A stretch of 64,000 nt of DNA. Source: Lepidostoma basale. Lineage: Eukaryota > Arthropoda > Insecta > Trichoptera > Lepidostomatidae. The notes below the pieces were generated by a model. It saw only the letters and a list, made by a program, of their open reading frames with translations. It was not told the origin of the DNA and did not search any database. Positions 10,253 through 20,149 of this stretch are shown here, piece after piece; within the stretch, counting starts at the first letter, position 1; each line of letters starts with the position of its first letter. A program made the position numbers and the translations under genes. The stretch spans positions 1 through 64,000 of the forward strand of contig JAHDVF020000853.1 of the NCBI GenBank assembly GCA_022606425.2. The letters are read 5' to 3'.

Positions 10253-10535
10253 TGAACATTTTAATAACTTTTTCTAAACATTGTATTTTCACAACATTTT
10301 TTTGCACTTTTCACAAACATGTTTCTGGACACAAAAATCCCGTCTTCTGTCTATGAATTTTCACAGTTAAATGAAAGAGTATTTTAATTCGAAAGTTTTA
10401 ACAGTTAGATACATTTCATTTATCTGCTAAAATTCATACACTAAAGCCGAGTGTGTCCCGAAACACGTTTGTGAAAAGTGCAAAAAAGCGTTGTGAAAAT
10501 ACAACGTTTCCAAAAAGTTATTCAAATGTGAATCC
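10253..10535. repeat. inverted repeat with ~80-bp arms
   Basis: The arms are about 10253-10332 and 10455-10535 (sharing GTATTTTCACAAC, GCACTTTTCACAAAC and ACTTTTT), around a ~120-base centre. A partial related copy lies at 48712-48770. The minus strand of the left arm reads CAGAAGACGGGA...GTCCAGAAACATGTTT, which resembles a mutated hammerhead core. No transposase is encoded. Confidence 0.65.
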
Positions 10536-10568
10536 ACAACTCAAAGTGATGGCGAATATAGAAAAAAT

Positions 10569-10735
10569 AATGTAAAACTCCATATTAAATAATTAAGAAA
10601 ATAAACAAAATAAAAACGTATGTTTTCAAATGTCATTAATAATGCCCTAGAAAGGCGAAACATGTCAGTCTTATAAATTACAATGAAACTTCTAGAAAAC
10701 AGATGTTTTCATTCGTATTAATTATAAACAATTGT
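10569..10735 (+). repeat. MITE copy with CTCCATATTAAATAATTAA ends
   Basis: It begins AAAACTCCATATTAAATAAT and ends in CATTCGTATTAATTA-like sequence. The centre contains GCCCTAGAAAGGCGAAACAT followed by GTC. Copies at 21380-21500, 37101-37235, 45791-45945 and 63595-63720 share the ends and the GAAAC centre, so this is a real family. The 5' core bases of the hammerhead-like motif are mutated in this copy. Confidence 0.65.
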
Positions 10736-10874
10736 ATATTTTGACTCCACTTTGTACTCTGCCTACTTTCATTCAGATTCAATGTTGTGCTCCATTTTCG
10801 AAAGATTACCGAAGTACGCATGGGACACAATTACATTCGAAAAATCTATAAATTAGTAATCTTATATATAGTAA

Positions 10875-11150
10875 CTATCCATTTACATCATTAACATACA
10901 ATTTTTTACCATTCTTTCTTCATTCATTCTTTCAATATGTCCAAACCATCTTAATGATCCTTTCATTATTTTGTTCATGACACCATCATTCGCACCGCAT
11001 TCACTTCTTATATTTTCATTTGGCACTCTATCATACACAGAGTATCCACACAATCTTCTAAGAGATCTCATTTCAACTGCATTTATTCTACTTTCGTCCT
11101 TCTTTTGCCAGTTCCATGCTTCGCTTCCACACATAAGGGTCTTTAAATTA
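10875..11150 (-). mobile_element. RTE-A non-LTR fragment
   Basis: The minus-strand frame 10883-11134 reads MCGSEAWNWQKKDESRINAV, then RRLCGYSVYDRVPNENIRSE and GSLRWFGHIERMNEERMVK. It is co-linear with the copy at 44880-45705 and lacks the 3' hairpin and tail. Confidence 0.75.
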
Positions 11151-11159
11151 AATTAGTAA

Positions 11160-12050
11160 TCTTATATCTAGTAACTTCGGAAAATAGGTAGGTATAGATA
11201 GGGTATATGTTTTTAGTATAAAGTTTTTTTAATTATTGTTCTATGGAATTATTGAAAAACCTTACAAGCGAATTTGAAAATTGAATATTGTAACTGGAAT
11301 ATTTATTTAGGTATGTTATTTATTAAGGGTACCATACAGCGATATCAACAACATGTACATATTAGAGAAAAAACTCTCAAGAGACACAAAAACACAAAAA
11401 ATAAAGTAAGCACAATTTCAAGCTACCACAAATATAAAATAACAGTTAACAATTAAAAGACGACAGTCTGAAACGAGATTGAAGTTAAACTAAAACAAAA
11501 TGAGGTTAAATATATATTTTAAATTAAAATTATACAATATACCTATATAGATATTATTTTGTTCAATAAATAGATATATTTTGTTGTTTGGTGGTTTAAG
11601 GAAATCATGTTTAGAATATAATGTTAAAAATACGTTATATTTTCACTGGAAAATTAAAAAATAAAACATTTACATATTGTTGACAAATTAATTCTTATAT
11701 CCAATATTAATGTGTTTGTAGCAAAATTCATTTATTTCAAAATATTTTTATTGTTATTAATATTGACAGTTTCATATCCGTTGACAGTTGGGAAATGGTG
11801 AAAATTAATAATAAATCAAATAGATATTTTATGGATATGATGTGTTTCTCCATGCTAAGACAAATGTGGACTTGTTTTAGCGTTTAGATTAAATTGTGTC
11901 ATTAAACGTGTTTCATTTAAAGCTTTGTGGGTGAGAAAGCGTATATAAATCCAAAACCTTCTCAAAAGTATACCTATGTGTATCTTCTGCGGTTTACTCT
12001 TAATTTTGAATTAAATTGTGTGCTAGGGCATATCTATATACTCGTATATA
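11160..12050. other. AT-rich DNA, nothing recognised
   Basis: Long AT-rich stretch with only short low-complexity frames. I see no repeat shared with other parts of the window. Confidence 0.5.
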
Positions 12051-12394
12051 ATCTATATAAATAAAAGGCAGTTTCCCTCTGTGTGTGGACTGATTCCGGG
12101 GTTATTCCTGGGCAGATCGTTTTCAAATTGATACACTTCCTTAATAGATAGACGGCGGTGGGCATAGGCATATTTTTGTTATTAATCGAGCTCTAATTAA
12201 CTTTGTAAATTTATAAATTTTCGTAGTGCGAGCGAGTATAGACCTTCATGTTCGTATCACCTGAGTATCGATCTTTAGAGTCTATATTCGCTTGGCGTGA
12301 TAAGATGCAAATTAGTGGCTTTTTGACTCTTTGCGTGGTCAGATATGAAATTAGTCGCTCTTTTGAACTGAAAAATATACGCACGTATAGGGAT

Positions 12395-12905
12395 GGGCAA
12401 AACGACTCATCTCAGGGATCTGATCTGAACGGTTCCGCTCAGCAAAGTGAGCCGACTCTTTTTAACGATCCACGGTTCACCATTTTGAGTCGTTCAAAGT
12501 TTGAAATTATTTTAGTGACCTTTTTTTTGTTGCTCCTCGACCAAAAAAGTTGATTCCGGTAAAAAAAACAAAAATTCACCAGGATAAATTTTTTGTCGAA
12601 GAGCTAAAAAAAAATTCACCAGGATAAATTTTTTGTCGATGAGCTAAAAAAAAGAGTCGCCAACGACAAACTACTTTTTTGACAAACGACTCGATAATTA
12701 TCAAGAAGAATCGGCTCACTTTACTGAGCGGAACCATTCAGCTCAGATCCCTTAAAGAGATCACTAAAAATAGTCGACTCTTTTGCAATAATATACGATT
12801 CACCGAGCGCAGAGGTCGGCAAAATGCGGCTCCGGAGCCGCTCGATAATTATCAAGAAGAATCGGCTCACTTTACTGAGCGGAACCGTTCGTCGACTCTT
12901 TAGGA
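12395..12905. repeat. cluster of short direct and inverted repeats, hAT-like
   Basis: A ~50-bp unit beginning TCGATAATTATCAAGAAGAA occurs at 12691 and 12841. Its GAACGGTTCCGCTCAG motif also appears inverted near 12428. A 40-bp unit (AAAATTCACCAGGATAAATT) is tandem at about 12571 and 12611. CAGAGGTCGGCAAAATGCGG at 12810 resembles hAT terminal repeats, which often begin CAGGGGTCGGCAAA. It is probably remains of nested nonautonomous hAT elements. Confidence 0.45.
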
Positions 12906-13021
12906 CGTCCTCAACTTCGATGGATGCGTTTTGCCCAGGATCATTGATCAGGACATTGAATCAGATGGAGGAGGCCTACGCCCAGGAGTGAACGGATATA
13001 GGCTCATGATGATGATGATAC
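12902..13021 (+). mobile_element. non-LTR 3' end with GAT-rich tail
   Basis: GGACGTCCTCAACTTCGATG through GGAGTGAACGGATA matches 13674-13775, and ends in a (GAT)n tract. The better copy reads RWRDDIG and QMEEAYAQE-like in shifting frames, typical of the last residues of a family D-like RT. Confidence 0.5.
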
Positions 13022-13096
13022 AAAACATTGAAACACCTACATGCAACATTTTAAATATTTCTGGAATGGGTAAAATTCTGCAACAATGAAAGTTCA

Positions 13097-13339
13097 TTGT
13101 ATGGAATGAATGCTTTAAATTATCAACTGATTTCTGTAGAATCACACTCCAAAGGAGAATTGATTCAATGCATATTTCCAGACATCACACAAATTTACAA
13201 ATTTCGTCATTGGTTAAGTGAATGTGCATTATTAGCTTCATCTAATGGACATCAAAATCAAGAGTTTTGTTTCTCTAAACATTGTATTTCTAAGAGCATT
13301 ATTATGACCTTGAATGGTATATGTATGAATGTTTCATGA
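13097..13339 (+). pseudogene. PIF1-type helicase fragment (Helitron)
   Basis: The frame contains SKGELIQCIFPDITQIYK followed by HWLSECALLASSN. This resembles the Helitron helicase stretch with a conserved FP[DN]I, then W[LI]SERAILAxxN, between helicase motifs; here the E is kept and R and I are changed (SECALLA). Upstream walker motifs and the downstream C-terminal helicase motifs are absent. In intact elements the RepHel protein unwinds DNA during rolling-circle transposition. This piece is a relic and supports the Helitron call at 12052-14306. Confidence 0.5.
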
Positions 13340-13503
13340 AAATGTGATATAGTATATTTATTTGTTTTTTTAATTTCACTTAAAATATTAAGGAAAAAAA
13401 TTAAGACTGGACGTTTAATGGTTTAAACATTAAGCTGAAAAAGATATATATTAACTTTTTTTTGGGTGGCATCTTAGGGTAACATTTGAACTACACTATA
13501 TTA
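13311..13503 (+). repeat. 193-bp direct repeat, copy 1
   Basis: It is nearly identical to 13776-13967, offset by 465 bp. Shared landmarks are GTGATATAGTATATTTATTT, AAGACTGGACGTTTAATGG and GGGTGGCATCTT. Between the copies lies an RT 3' fragment. Confidence 0.85.
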
Positions 13504-13539
13504 ATTTAATATTTTTCCTTTTATTTCTAGGTAACATGA

Positions 13540-13775
13540 AACGGTGAAATCTGCAAGCTGAAAGATGTCATGAGATGAGGCAGACAACCCAGAAGATAAT
13601 GGAATGCGCGTGTGCAGAGGATGGATCCACACCTCGATATATGCGTAGATGAAGTGCAACCCGAAACCCAGGACGTCCTCAACTTCGATGGAGGGACGAC
13701 ATTGGATGCGTGTTGCCCAGGATCGACAGACATTGAAGCAGATGGAGGAGGCCTACGCCCAGGAGTGAACGGATA
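13540..13775 (+). mobile_element. non-LTR RT C-terminal relic
   Basis: In shifting plus-strand frames it reads a GRPQLRWRDDIG-like stretch, then RIDRH and QMEEAYAQE. It is preceded by ACAACCCAGAAGATAATGG. It resembles the C-terminus of family D elements and is truncated at both ends. Confidence 0.45.
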
Positions 13776-13967
13776 TGAATTGTATATGTATGAATGTTTT
13801 ATGCAAATGTGATATAGTATATTTATTTGTTTTTTAATTTCACTTAAAATATTGAGGAAAAAAATTAAGACTGGACGTTTAATGGTTTAAACATAAAGCT
13901 GAAAAAGATATATATAAACTTTTTTTTTGGGTGGCATCTTTAGGGTAACGTTTGAACTACACTATAT
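13776..13967 (+). repeat. 193-bp direct repeat, copy 2
   Basis: Partner of 13311-13503. The copies differ by scattered substitutions and a few single-base indels, mainly in T runs. Loss of the RT tail exactly at the start of this copy suggests recombination or a local tandem duplication. Confidence 0.85.
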
Positions 13968-14609
13968 TATTAAATCATAACGCGCTTTTGCACAGCTATG
14001 TTTAAGACCAATTGGCATCAAAAACTCATTTCAGACTTTTTGCAAACTTGCCACCTTGGTAATGCCCAGACTTCAATTGTTCAATTCACATTAGTATTAT
14101 TCAAGTTCACAGCAAGTTTGCTTGGATTAAACAAATGTTTTAAAGATATGAACTGAATTAGGATACACACATTCTTGCACCTATACACATGTCATTTTAT
14201 CCAATAAAATAATTGATATTGAACTTTCATTGTATTTCTTTAATATATATTGGGTGTATTTATATACTCTAATATAGCAATAGCGAAGCGTTGCCGGGTC
14301 AGCTAGTATATAATAAATGGAGGGGCCTCTTATTCTTCTATTATTTGAACTCAATGGGCTCGGCAACCAATTGACACATCGTGGTGATATTTTCACTGTT
14401 CATAAATATTACCTACTTCGGTGAAGGTTTGTTTTGTACGTCAGAGTTTTAATTAATGAATAACGAGTCCAATCATTCATTATCGCTTGGCACATGGACG
14501 CTTCGGTTTGAAGGTTTGACATTTCGTTGAAACACGCTCAGTATTTAAAAGTGATTTTCAATAATATATGTAAATATTATACATAAGGATTATAAATGAA
14601 ATTACATAA

Positions 14610-14680
14610 ATATTCGTATGATACACTGCATATTTTTTAGCCATACCAACGCGTGGCCGGGTACCTGGCCGGGTAGCTAG
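14610..14680 (+). mobile_element. second Helitron-like 3' terminus
   Basis: CGTGGCCGGGTACCTGGCCG followed by GGTAGCTAG|T resembles the 3' end at 14306 (GCCGGGTCAGCTAG|T). GCCGGGTACCTGGC can form a hairpin just before CTAG. No matching 5' end was found, so this may be a truncated nonautonomous copy. Confidence 0.4.
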
Positions 14681-15705
14681 TTTAATTATAAATAAAGTAA
14701 ACAAAACACACTTCCTGGTTATAATATCTAGTTCATAGTTATATTGAGAACCAATCGACGACAACATAATCAACTAATGAAGAGTTAGCACTCAAGTGAA
14801 TATAAATAATAAATAAAATATTAGGTCCTTACATATGAAAGCGGCGTTTTGTATGGGAGGAACATAAAGTTGATTTTTTTTTAATATAATATATTTATTT
14901 AATCAAAGTATGTACCATTGCTATCTATGCACTTTTGCCATCTCATGGGTAGTTCATCGATCCCTTTACTAAAAAAAACATTCGGACGGGAATCAATAAA
15001 ATCTTTGAAGTCGGTTTGAACTGCCCCATCGGAGTTGAATTTTTTCCCTTGCAAGAGGTTATCCAAATTTCGAAAAAAAATAGTAATCTATTGGGGCAAG
15101 GTCCGGAGAGTACGGTGGATGTCTTAGACATTCCAATTGAAGCTCTTCTAATTTGGTAGCCGTCTGTTGTGCAGTGTGTGGTCAAGCGTTATCATGAAGC
15201 AGCGGTGGCCTAGAGCGATTAACCAGCCTCGGTTGTTCAGCCATTGCGATGAGCGCTTCCGATTATCATACAGGATCCACTTTTCATCACAGGTAATGAT
15301 TCGATTCAAAATCCCTTCATTATTGTGCCGGTTGAGTAATGCAACGCAGCAGTCAACGCGCGTTTGTTGATTTGCTTCACTCAATTCGTGAGGTACCCAC
15401 CTTTCAAGCCTTTTCACCTTCCCAATTTGCTTCAAGTGGATTAAAACAGTTTTATCACTAACACCGCAGCCTGCAGCTAACTCGGACGTGGTTTGCGATG
15501 GATACGCTTCCACAATAGCCTTCAATTCTTCATTATCAACTTTGGTCTCCGGCCGTCCACGGGGCTTGTTCTGCAGGTCGAAATTTCCAGAACGAAAACG
15601 TTGGAACCAAAAACGCACTGTGTTTTCTTTTGCGGCACCGTCGCCATACACATCATTAATCCTTCGAGCCGTTTCTGCAGCACTGGTGCCACGGTGGAAC
15701 TCGTA

Positions 15706-17005
15706 GGGTAGCCCGAGGCGAATCGGATCGGTGGGTGAATCGGATCAAAATAAGAAATTTGGTAATATTTGAATAACGCGTTGACGCGGAATGCAAGCGA
15801 CTGGCGCCTTACGACCCTTTCACACCCGTCACCTTCCGCCGTTGGCAATGTTTCTATTCGACTTGTACATCAGTGTCAAAGATGCGCATCAGCGCGTCTG
15901 GTATTTGTGTGTGTTACAATTTTATATGTGTTAAAACTTTGAATTATATGTCTTATATTGATTGGGAATGGACCTATTTTAAAAAACGTTTTAGTTTTTA
16001 AGCAAAATATTACAGGTTAATATGAAAACAGCATTTATTTCAAGTCTTTAATACGGGGTTATTCGGATCGCGTCTTCGGGGGCGAAATGGATCACTATGT
16101 TTAAAGGATTTGTTTTATATTTGAAGTTAAAGATGCGTTTTTATTTCCTTGTAGATGGTTTGCACGTACAATAGAAAGACTAATGCGGGAGAATGGTCCC
16201 AAGAAATGAGAGAAGCTGCAAATAAAGTCTCGGCCAAAGAGTTAACCTTACGTCGGGCTGCTGAGATTTACGAATTACCAAAAACGAATCTACAAAGAAG
16301 AGTTACTTTCTCCAGAGGTGTCATTAAAACGATTGGTGGAGAGCCAGCCTTAGATGAGACTGCTGAAAAGATTTTAGCAGGCCGTTTACTGCACTTAGCG
16401 AGTCATGACTTCGGAATTACACCCAAGGCGATTCGTAAATATGCATTTGAATTCGCAGAACGTCAAAACATTAAACACAATTTTAACAGAGCAGTTAGGA
16501 ATGGCTGGTCAGGACTGGTTCCATCGCTTTATGGAAAGAAATAAGCAGTTGACTTTACGGAAACCAGAAGGATTGTTTAGAAATTTTAGAGCAAAAATTG
16601 ACGGTATGAAAAGAATTCCGAATTCCGAAAGAGCCGAATTCTTCAAGACTTTAGAAACAGTAAAAAAAGGCCCGTATATATGTGATTTATGTGTTACTTA
16701 TTAATATTGATCTCACAAATGTTGGTAATGATTCCAAAGCTAAGTGTCAAGAAAATTTTAATTTAGTAATATATGTTATGTACGATCCTATTCACCCCGA
16801 TAATTGGGGCGATTTGGATATTTCTGTCTTTAGAGTTTTTAGTTAATATTTTGAAGAATTAATGAAAATTTTAAGTTTTAAAATCTTTATTGCGTAGCTA
16901 GATTGTTACTGATTACTATTTTGTCAATAAAAGTTTCATATATTATACTGTAGTATGATTTAAATATTCTCAAAAAAAAGTGATCCGATTCGCCTCGGTC
17001 TACCC
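15706..17005 (+). mobile_element. pogo-like element inserted in mariner
   Basis: The 24-bp inverted ends GGGTAG(C/A)CCGAGGCGAATC... at 15706-15729 and 16982-17005 differ at one base. TA is duplicated at 15704-15705 and 17006-17007, and removing the insert restores the mariner reading frame, so the boundaries are firm. A GTGAATCGGATC motif repeats just inside the left end. The element encodes only the DNA-binding half of a pogo/Tigger-type transposase (16155-16704). Confidence 0.85.
16155..16704 (+). pseudogene. pogo/Tigger-type transposase, DNA-binding half only
   Basis: It starts at 16155, directly after ttccttgtag, which could be a splice acceptor. Residues 1-50 (MVCTYNRKTNAGEWSQEMRE ... 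LRRAAEIYELPKTNLQRRV) match a pipsqueak-type HTH. The second part (DFGITPKAIRKYAFEFAERQ, IKHNFN, then GQDWFHRFMERNKQLTLRKP) matches the CENP-B-type HTH region. A frameshift near 16495-16505 separates FNRA from GQDWF. After FFKTLETVKKGPY the frame stops at 16704, just before the place where the catalytic IxNxDETG block should begin. No DDE domain follows. It binds DNA at best and is probably dead or mobilised in trans. Confidence 0.75.
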
Positions 17006-17229
17006 TACTCGTAAATAACGCGATATTTCAAGTTTTCCATTTTGTAAACTGAGGGACGCAAAGAAAAAAAACAATTCAGGAAAAAACAAATGAATTATAA
17101 TTTTCGAAACACAAATACTTGAGTAAATAGCTGTAAAAATTTTTAATTTGGAATTCCTAACCAAAGAGAAGATATTTGAGATCAAAGTTGCCAGTACGGC
17201 AAAACGCCAATTTCATATGTAAGGACCTA

Positions 17230-17700
17230 TTATAATGTAATAAAAAATATGAATTAATAAGGAAGAATTATCATTAAATTTTTTGTCTACTAAATCCTAT
17301 GTTTTCTAAACCTATTTTCAAAAACTTGGACTTCTTTGATCTTCCGGCACGTTCAGCTCTTGCGGGTATTCCTATTACGTCTGGTGGAAACATTGTTGGC
17401 AAAATGTTTTTGTGGGTTGTTGATTTATATTTTTCCCCTAAAGGAGGATCGAATTTGGGCGCTTGTGGCGGCTGCGAGTGCTCGGGTCGTAATTTGATAA
17501 GAGGTCATTTCTTGTAGGGTTAGGATGAGAAGAGAGTCTTCCGTAAAAACATTTTGTAAGTTTCTGAATGTATTCATCCATTATCGGGATTCCCGAAGCT
17601 AGGAGCAGTTGTGCGATCTAGATCAATGAAAACACACTCACCGATAGTCGAATGGCCATATAGTAACTACATTTATGCATGTGGTCAACGCTAGGACCTT
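17230..17700. other. no gene recognised
   Basis: A 72-codon frame at 17299-17517 is present but I see no family motif in it. Otherwise unremarkable AT-rich DNA. Confidence 0.35.
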
Positions 17701-17965
17701 ATATAAAAAAAACATCACTTTAGGTAGACTCGAGGATCTGTTATTTCAGGCGGGTCCTATTGAACTCCAGCTTTCTCTCCACCGTTTCGGGGGTCTTCCT
17801 GGTCGGCGTTGTCCTATTTAAGCTCATTCTTTCTACATGTTGATCCCAGTATCGCCGTCTTTGACGTCCCCATCTGACCACATCTTCGACCTCGCAGATT
17901 TCTCGGATTGCTGTATTCCTAACTCGATCACGTAGGGTTTTCATCTCGGTTGTCCTGAGCATGCT
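17700..17965 (-). mobile_element. family E non-LTR C-terminal relic
   Basis: The minus-strand frame reads LRTTEMKTLRDRVRNTAIRE, then EVEDVVRWGRQRRRYWDQHV and ERM. It is co-linear with 2173-2460. It lies back to back with a plus-strand family F fragment. Confidence 0.65.
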
Positions 17966-18190
17966 CTTTGTCTTAACAGTGTCTGCCCTCGATTATAAGT
18001 CGACAATACCGGACCTTATTCGAAGACAGTGCGGATTGTTCTATTTACCGCGATGCAGAACCAACCTGCCAATAGTTATGCCTGTGGATAGAGCAATCTC
18101 TTTGCTTAATCGGATCGTCTCGGAGTTCGGCATATTTCGTGATAGTGGGAGCTGCTTCAGGGATGAAATATCAGTGTTATGATAAGGGCT
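17966..18190 (+). mobile_element. family F non-LTR C-terminal fragment
   Basis: The plus strand reads RRQCGLFYLPRCRTNLPIVM, then PVDRAISLLNRIVSEF and IFRDSGS. This is the C-terminal signature of family F (compare 7066-7290 on the minus strand). Confidence 0.65.
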
Positions 18191-18371
18191 CGGATTTGTA
18201 TTCGCCAAAATAGTAAAAAAATATAATTAATACCTATATCCCAAATATTTTTTTTATATTCTCTAACCTCATGTTCGCTGTTAACTAGAAAACACAAGGT
18301 CTTATGTATGATAATAACAATTAAATCGGGTGGTGGTCTAGGGCAGTGGTCCGCAACCTGTTTGTCGCCGC

Positions 18372-18373
<2 letters not shown>

Positions 18374-18415
<42 letters not shown>

Positions 18416-18422
18416 ACACACA
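18374..18422 (+). repeat. (CA)n microsatellite
   Basis: About 24 CA dinucleotides with one G interruption. Frames through it are low-complexity artefacts. Confidence 0.95.
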
Positions 18423-18589
18423 TTAAAAGTATTTTTTTCCAAGATAGAGAAAATAATTTTGAGAATGCTTCGGGTTTAATATCGGAATTTTAATGTTATT
18501 CTGATAGCTTGCAGATATATTGAAGATATACCCCGTAGTATTATGTACTATGGTAGTGTGGTGTTGTTTTACTTCGAAGGTATTGAAGA

Positions 18590-18715
18590 AGGTTTTACTT
18601 CGAAGGTACTACAATGTTGAGAAAGCGAGAGAAATTTATCAGGAAGAAAAGTGTGGCAGTCCATTATTTCTGCCTAGCCCTTCGGGGAGACGGCGTGATG
18701 GTAAGTTAGTTAGTT
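18590..18715 (+). mobile_element. RTE-A 3' end
   Basis: It reads EKAREIYQEEKCGS in frame, then the 3' hairpin GCCCTTCGGGGAGACGGCGT and GATGGTAAGTTAGTTAGTT. The fragment is about 120 bp, a severe 5' truncation. Confidence 0.75.
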
Positions 18716-19129
18716 TTTTAGTTATAACATGTAAATATTTTAACTATCAAATAATATTTTTGGTAACAACAATTAATACTCGTATGTGTAAAAAAATACA
18801 ATGACACGAAAAACCTTACAAGAAGGTTCATTGATAATGAGAAGTATAAACATATTTGTATAGTTGTCCGATGTCCCCCGAAACAACTGTCTTTTTATAG
18901 AGTTATCGCGGTGCTCCCTCGCCCGCGGCGAAGGTACTGCTGGGGGCTGGTAGCTCGCTAGCTCCAGCTCACACGATACTGTTATCTGCACACCCAACAG
19001 GCGACCCTTTATACCATTTGTATTTTAACATCATGTTCTAGCAATCCGCGCTCTACCGACTTGATTTTCAATTCTATCTAACGTAAATCTTTTCTATGGA
19101 GCAACATAAAATTTAATAAAATGCATGTA

Positions 19130-19560
19130 TAATTTAGTAAATGCAATCTAATGCTTTGCAGCAAGGCGATGCATTTTTTCTTCCACTCCGCTCGGTCCTC
19201 GGCAACTCGAGGTGCAGCCCATATCTTGGCAAATCTGGTCTAGGTAATCCTGGCGAGGTCGTCCTCTGCCAATCGATCCTTCGACCATTCCCTCCAATAT
19301 GTTATGCAGGAAACATTCGTGTCGCAACACATGACCAATCCATCTCGCGCGCCTCTCCGCTTTGGTGTTCAATATGTGCCTGTTCCCTTCAACTCTGCTG
19401 AGGACCACTTATTTGTAACGTGGTCCCTCCATGAAACATGGGCAATTCGTTGGTAGGTCCACATCTCAAAAGCCTCCAGCATTTTGCGCTCTCTTTCGCC
19501 CAGGCACCAAGTCTCGCAGCCGTATAGTAAAACACTCCCCACCAATGTTTTTATTAGTTG
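19130..19560 (-). mobile_element. family C non-LTR C-terminal relic
   Basis: The minus strand encodes AERRARWIGHVLRHECFLHN, then ILEGMVEGSIGRGRPRQDYL and DQICQDMGC. Upstream frames (LLYGCETWCLGERERKML-like) run to about 19550. The same family is better kept at 23553-23990. Confidence 0.65.
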
Positions 19561-19714
19561 TTTCCGGAGGTTTAGATCAATGTTATTGGACTTGAATATT
19601 TTGGATTTTTTTCGCTTATCCTTGTTCGGTCACACCATCGCGAAATTTGCCTCTACTTCTTTTACCTGGAACACTTCCTGTGACAATACTTTTTTTCTGC
19701 CAATGCGACCAATG

Positions 19715-19900
19715 GATGTGAAACGTGGACCTTAAATTCAACTCAATGAACAGACTGGAAGCATTTGAAATGTGGCTCTATCGCTGAATGCTCATAATTT
19801 CCTGGACAGACATGGTTACCAATACTGAAGTCCTTGAGGCGAGCTAGATTAGACAGGGAGCTGTTGTCAACTATTAAGGTTCGGAATATTTCACGACCTT
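19715..19900 (+). mobile_element. family B/G non-LTR fragment
   Basis: The plus strand encodes CETWTLNSTQMNRLEAFEMW after one frame correction, followed by a WTDMVTNTEVL-like stretch and LDRELLSTIK. This is typical of the region upstream of the YFGH motif in families B and G. It ends where a SINE begins. Confidence 0.5.
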
Positions 19901-19904
19901 CGAC

Positions 19905-20145
19905 GACCTTCGTGGCCGAGTGGTAAGTGCATTGACTTCCACCCCGATAGTCCCGGGTTCGATTCCCGGTGGTTGTCACAATGTCTTTGGTCTGGTGCAA
20001 AATTCAGGTGAAAATAAAATGGCGATAGATTAGCTACCTATCATATGTCATGAAAATCAATACGATAGCTGTACCCTTTCATCGATTTGCCTCACGCTGT
20101 AATGATGTAAAGAGCGATTCAATAAAATAATAATAATAATGCGTG
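19905..20145 (+). mobile_element. tRNA-derived SINE, full length
   Basis: The head is CGACCTTCGTGGCCGAGTGG (A box) and CCCGGGTTCGATTCCCGG (B box). The body has TTTGGTCTGGTGCAAAATTC, AATGGCGATAGATTAGCTAC and ATGATGTAAAGAGCGATTCA, and it ends in an (AAT)n tail at 20142. This is the best plus-strand reference copy in the window. Confidence 0.85.
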
Positions 20146-20149
20146 GAGT

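Larger units (their letters stand above)
12052..14306 (+). mobile_element. decayed Helitron-like element
   Basis: The left end is A|TCTATATAAATAAAAGGC and the right end is GCCGGGTCAGCTAG|T. This fits Helitron rules: 5' TC, 3' CTAG, insertion between A and T, and a GC-rich hairpin-prone 3' end. Between them lies a PIF1-type helicase fragment at 13097-13339. The interior also holds hAT-like repeats (12395-12905), two RT 3' fragments and a direct duplication. Boundaries are inferred from short motifs only, and the internal order shows heavy decay. No Rep nuclease domain was seen. Confidence 0.5.
14899..17040 (-). pseudogene. mariner transposase, interrupted and deleted
   Basis: The start codon is at 17038-17040 (MENLKYRVIYEYEF). 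That frame continues across the pogo insertion into HRGTSAAETARRINDVYGDG at 15700 and then the frame 15148-15651. The HTH linker KPRGRPETK, WVPHEL and CDEKWILYDN (first catalytic Asp) are intact. After QWLNNRG about 60 residues are missing, and the frame shifts before the HDNA block. The last part (YSPDLAP, YFF, ELPMRWQKCIDSNGTYFD) is in another frame and ends at 14899-14901. Mariner transposases cut and paste DNA at TA using a D,D34D triad. This one is dead three times over: insertion, deletion and frameshift. Confidence 0.85.
14821..17229 (-). mobile_element. mariner element split by a pogo-like insertion
   Basis: The terminal inverted repeats are TAGGTCCTTACATATGAAA at 14822 and its reverse complement near 17211-17229, followed inward by GCGTTTTG on both sides. 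The flanks are TA-rich. The transposase is encoded on the minus strand and is interrupted at 15704-17007 by a second element with its own ends and a duplicated TA. Without that insertion the element would be about 1.1 kb, shorter than the usual 1.3 kb because of an internal deletion. Confidence 0.85.

Noticed and set aside
13311..13967. Miniature LTR element (TRIM) with 193-bp LTRs
   Set aside because: There is no primer-binding site after the first repeat, no polypurine tract before the second, and no TG...CA termini; the interior is an RT scrap.
18157..18493. Cysteine/valine- and threonine/histidine-repeat frames
   Set aside because: Translation of a CA microsatellite.
19905..19980. tRNA-like cloverleaf in the common SINE head
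   Set aside because: A and B boxes are present, but the sequence always continues into the same SINE body, so it is not an independent tRNA.
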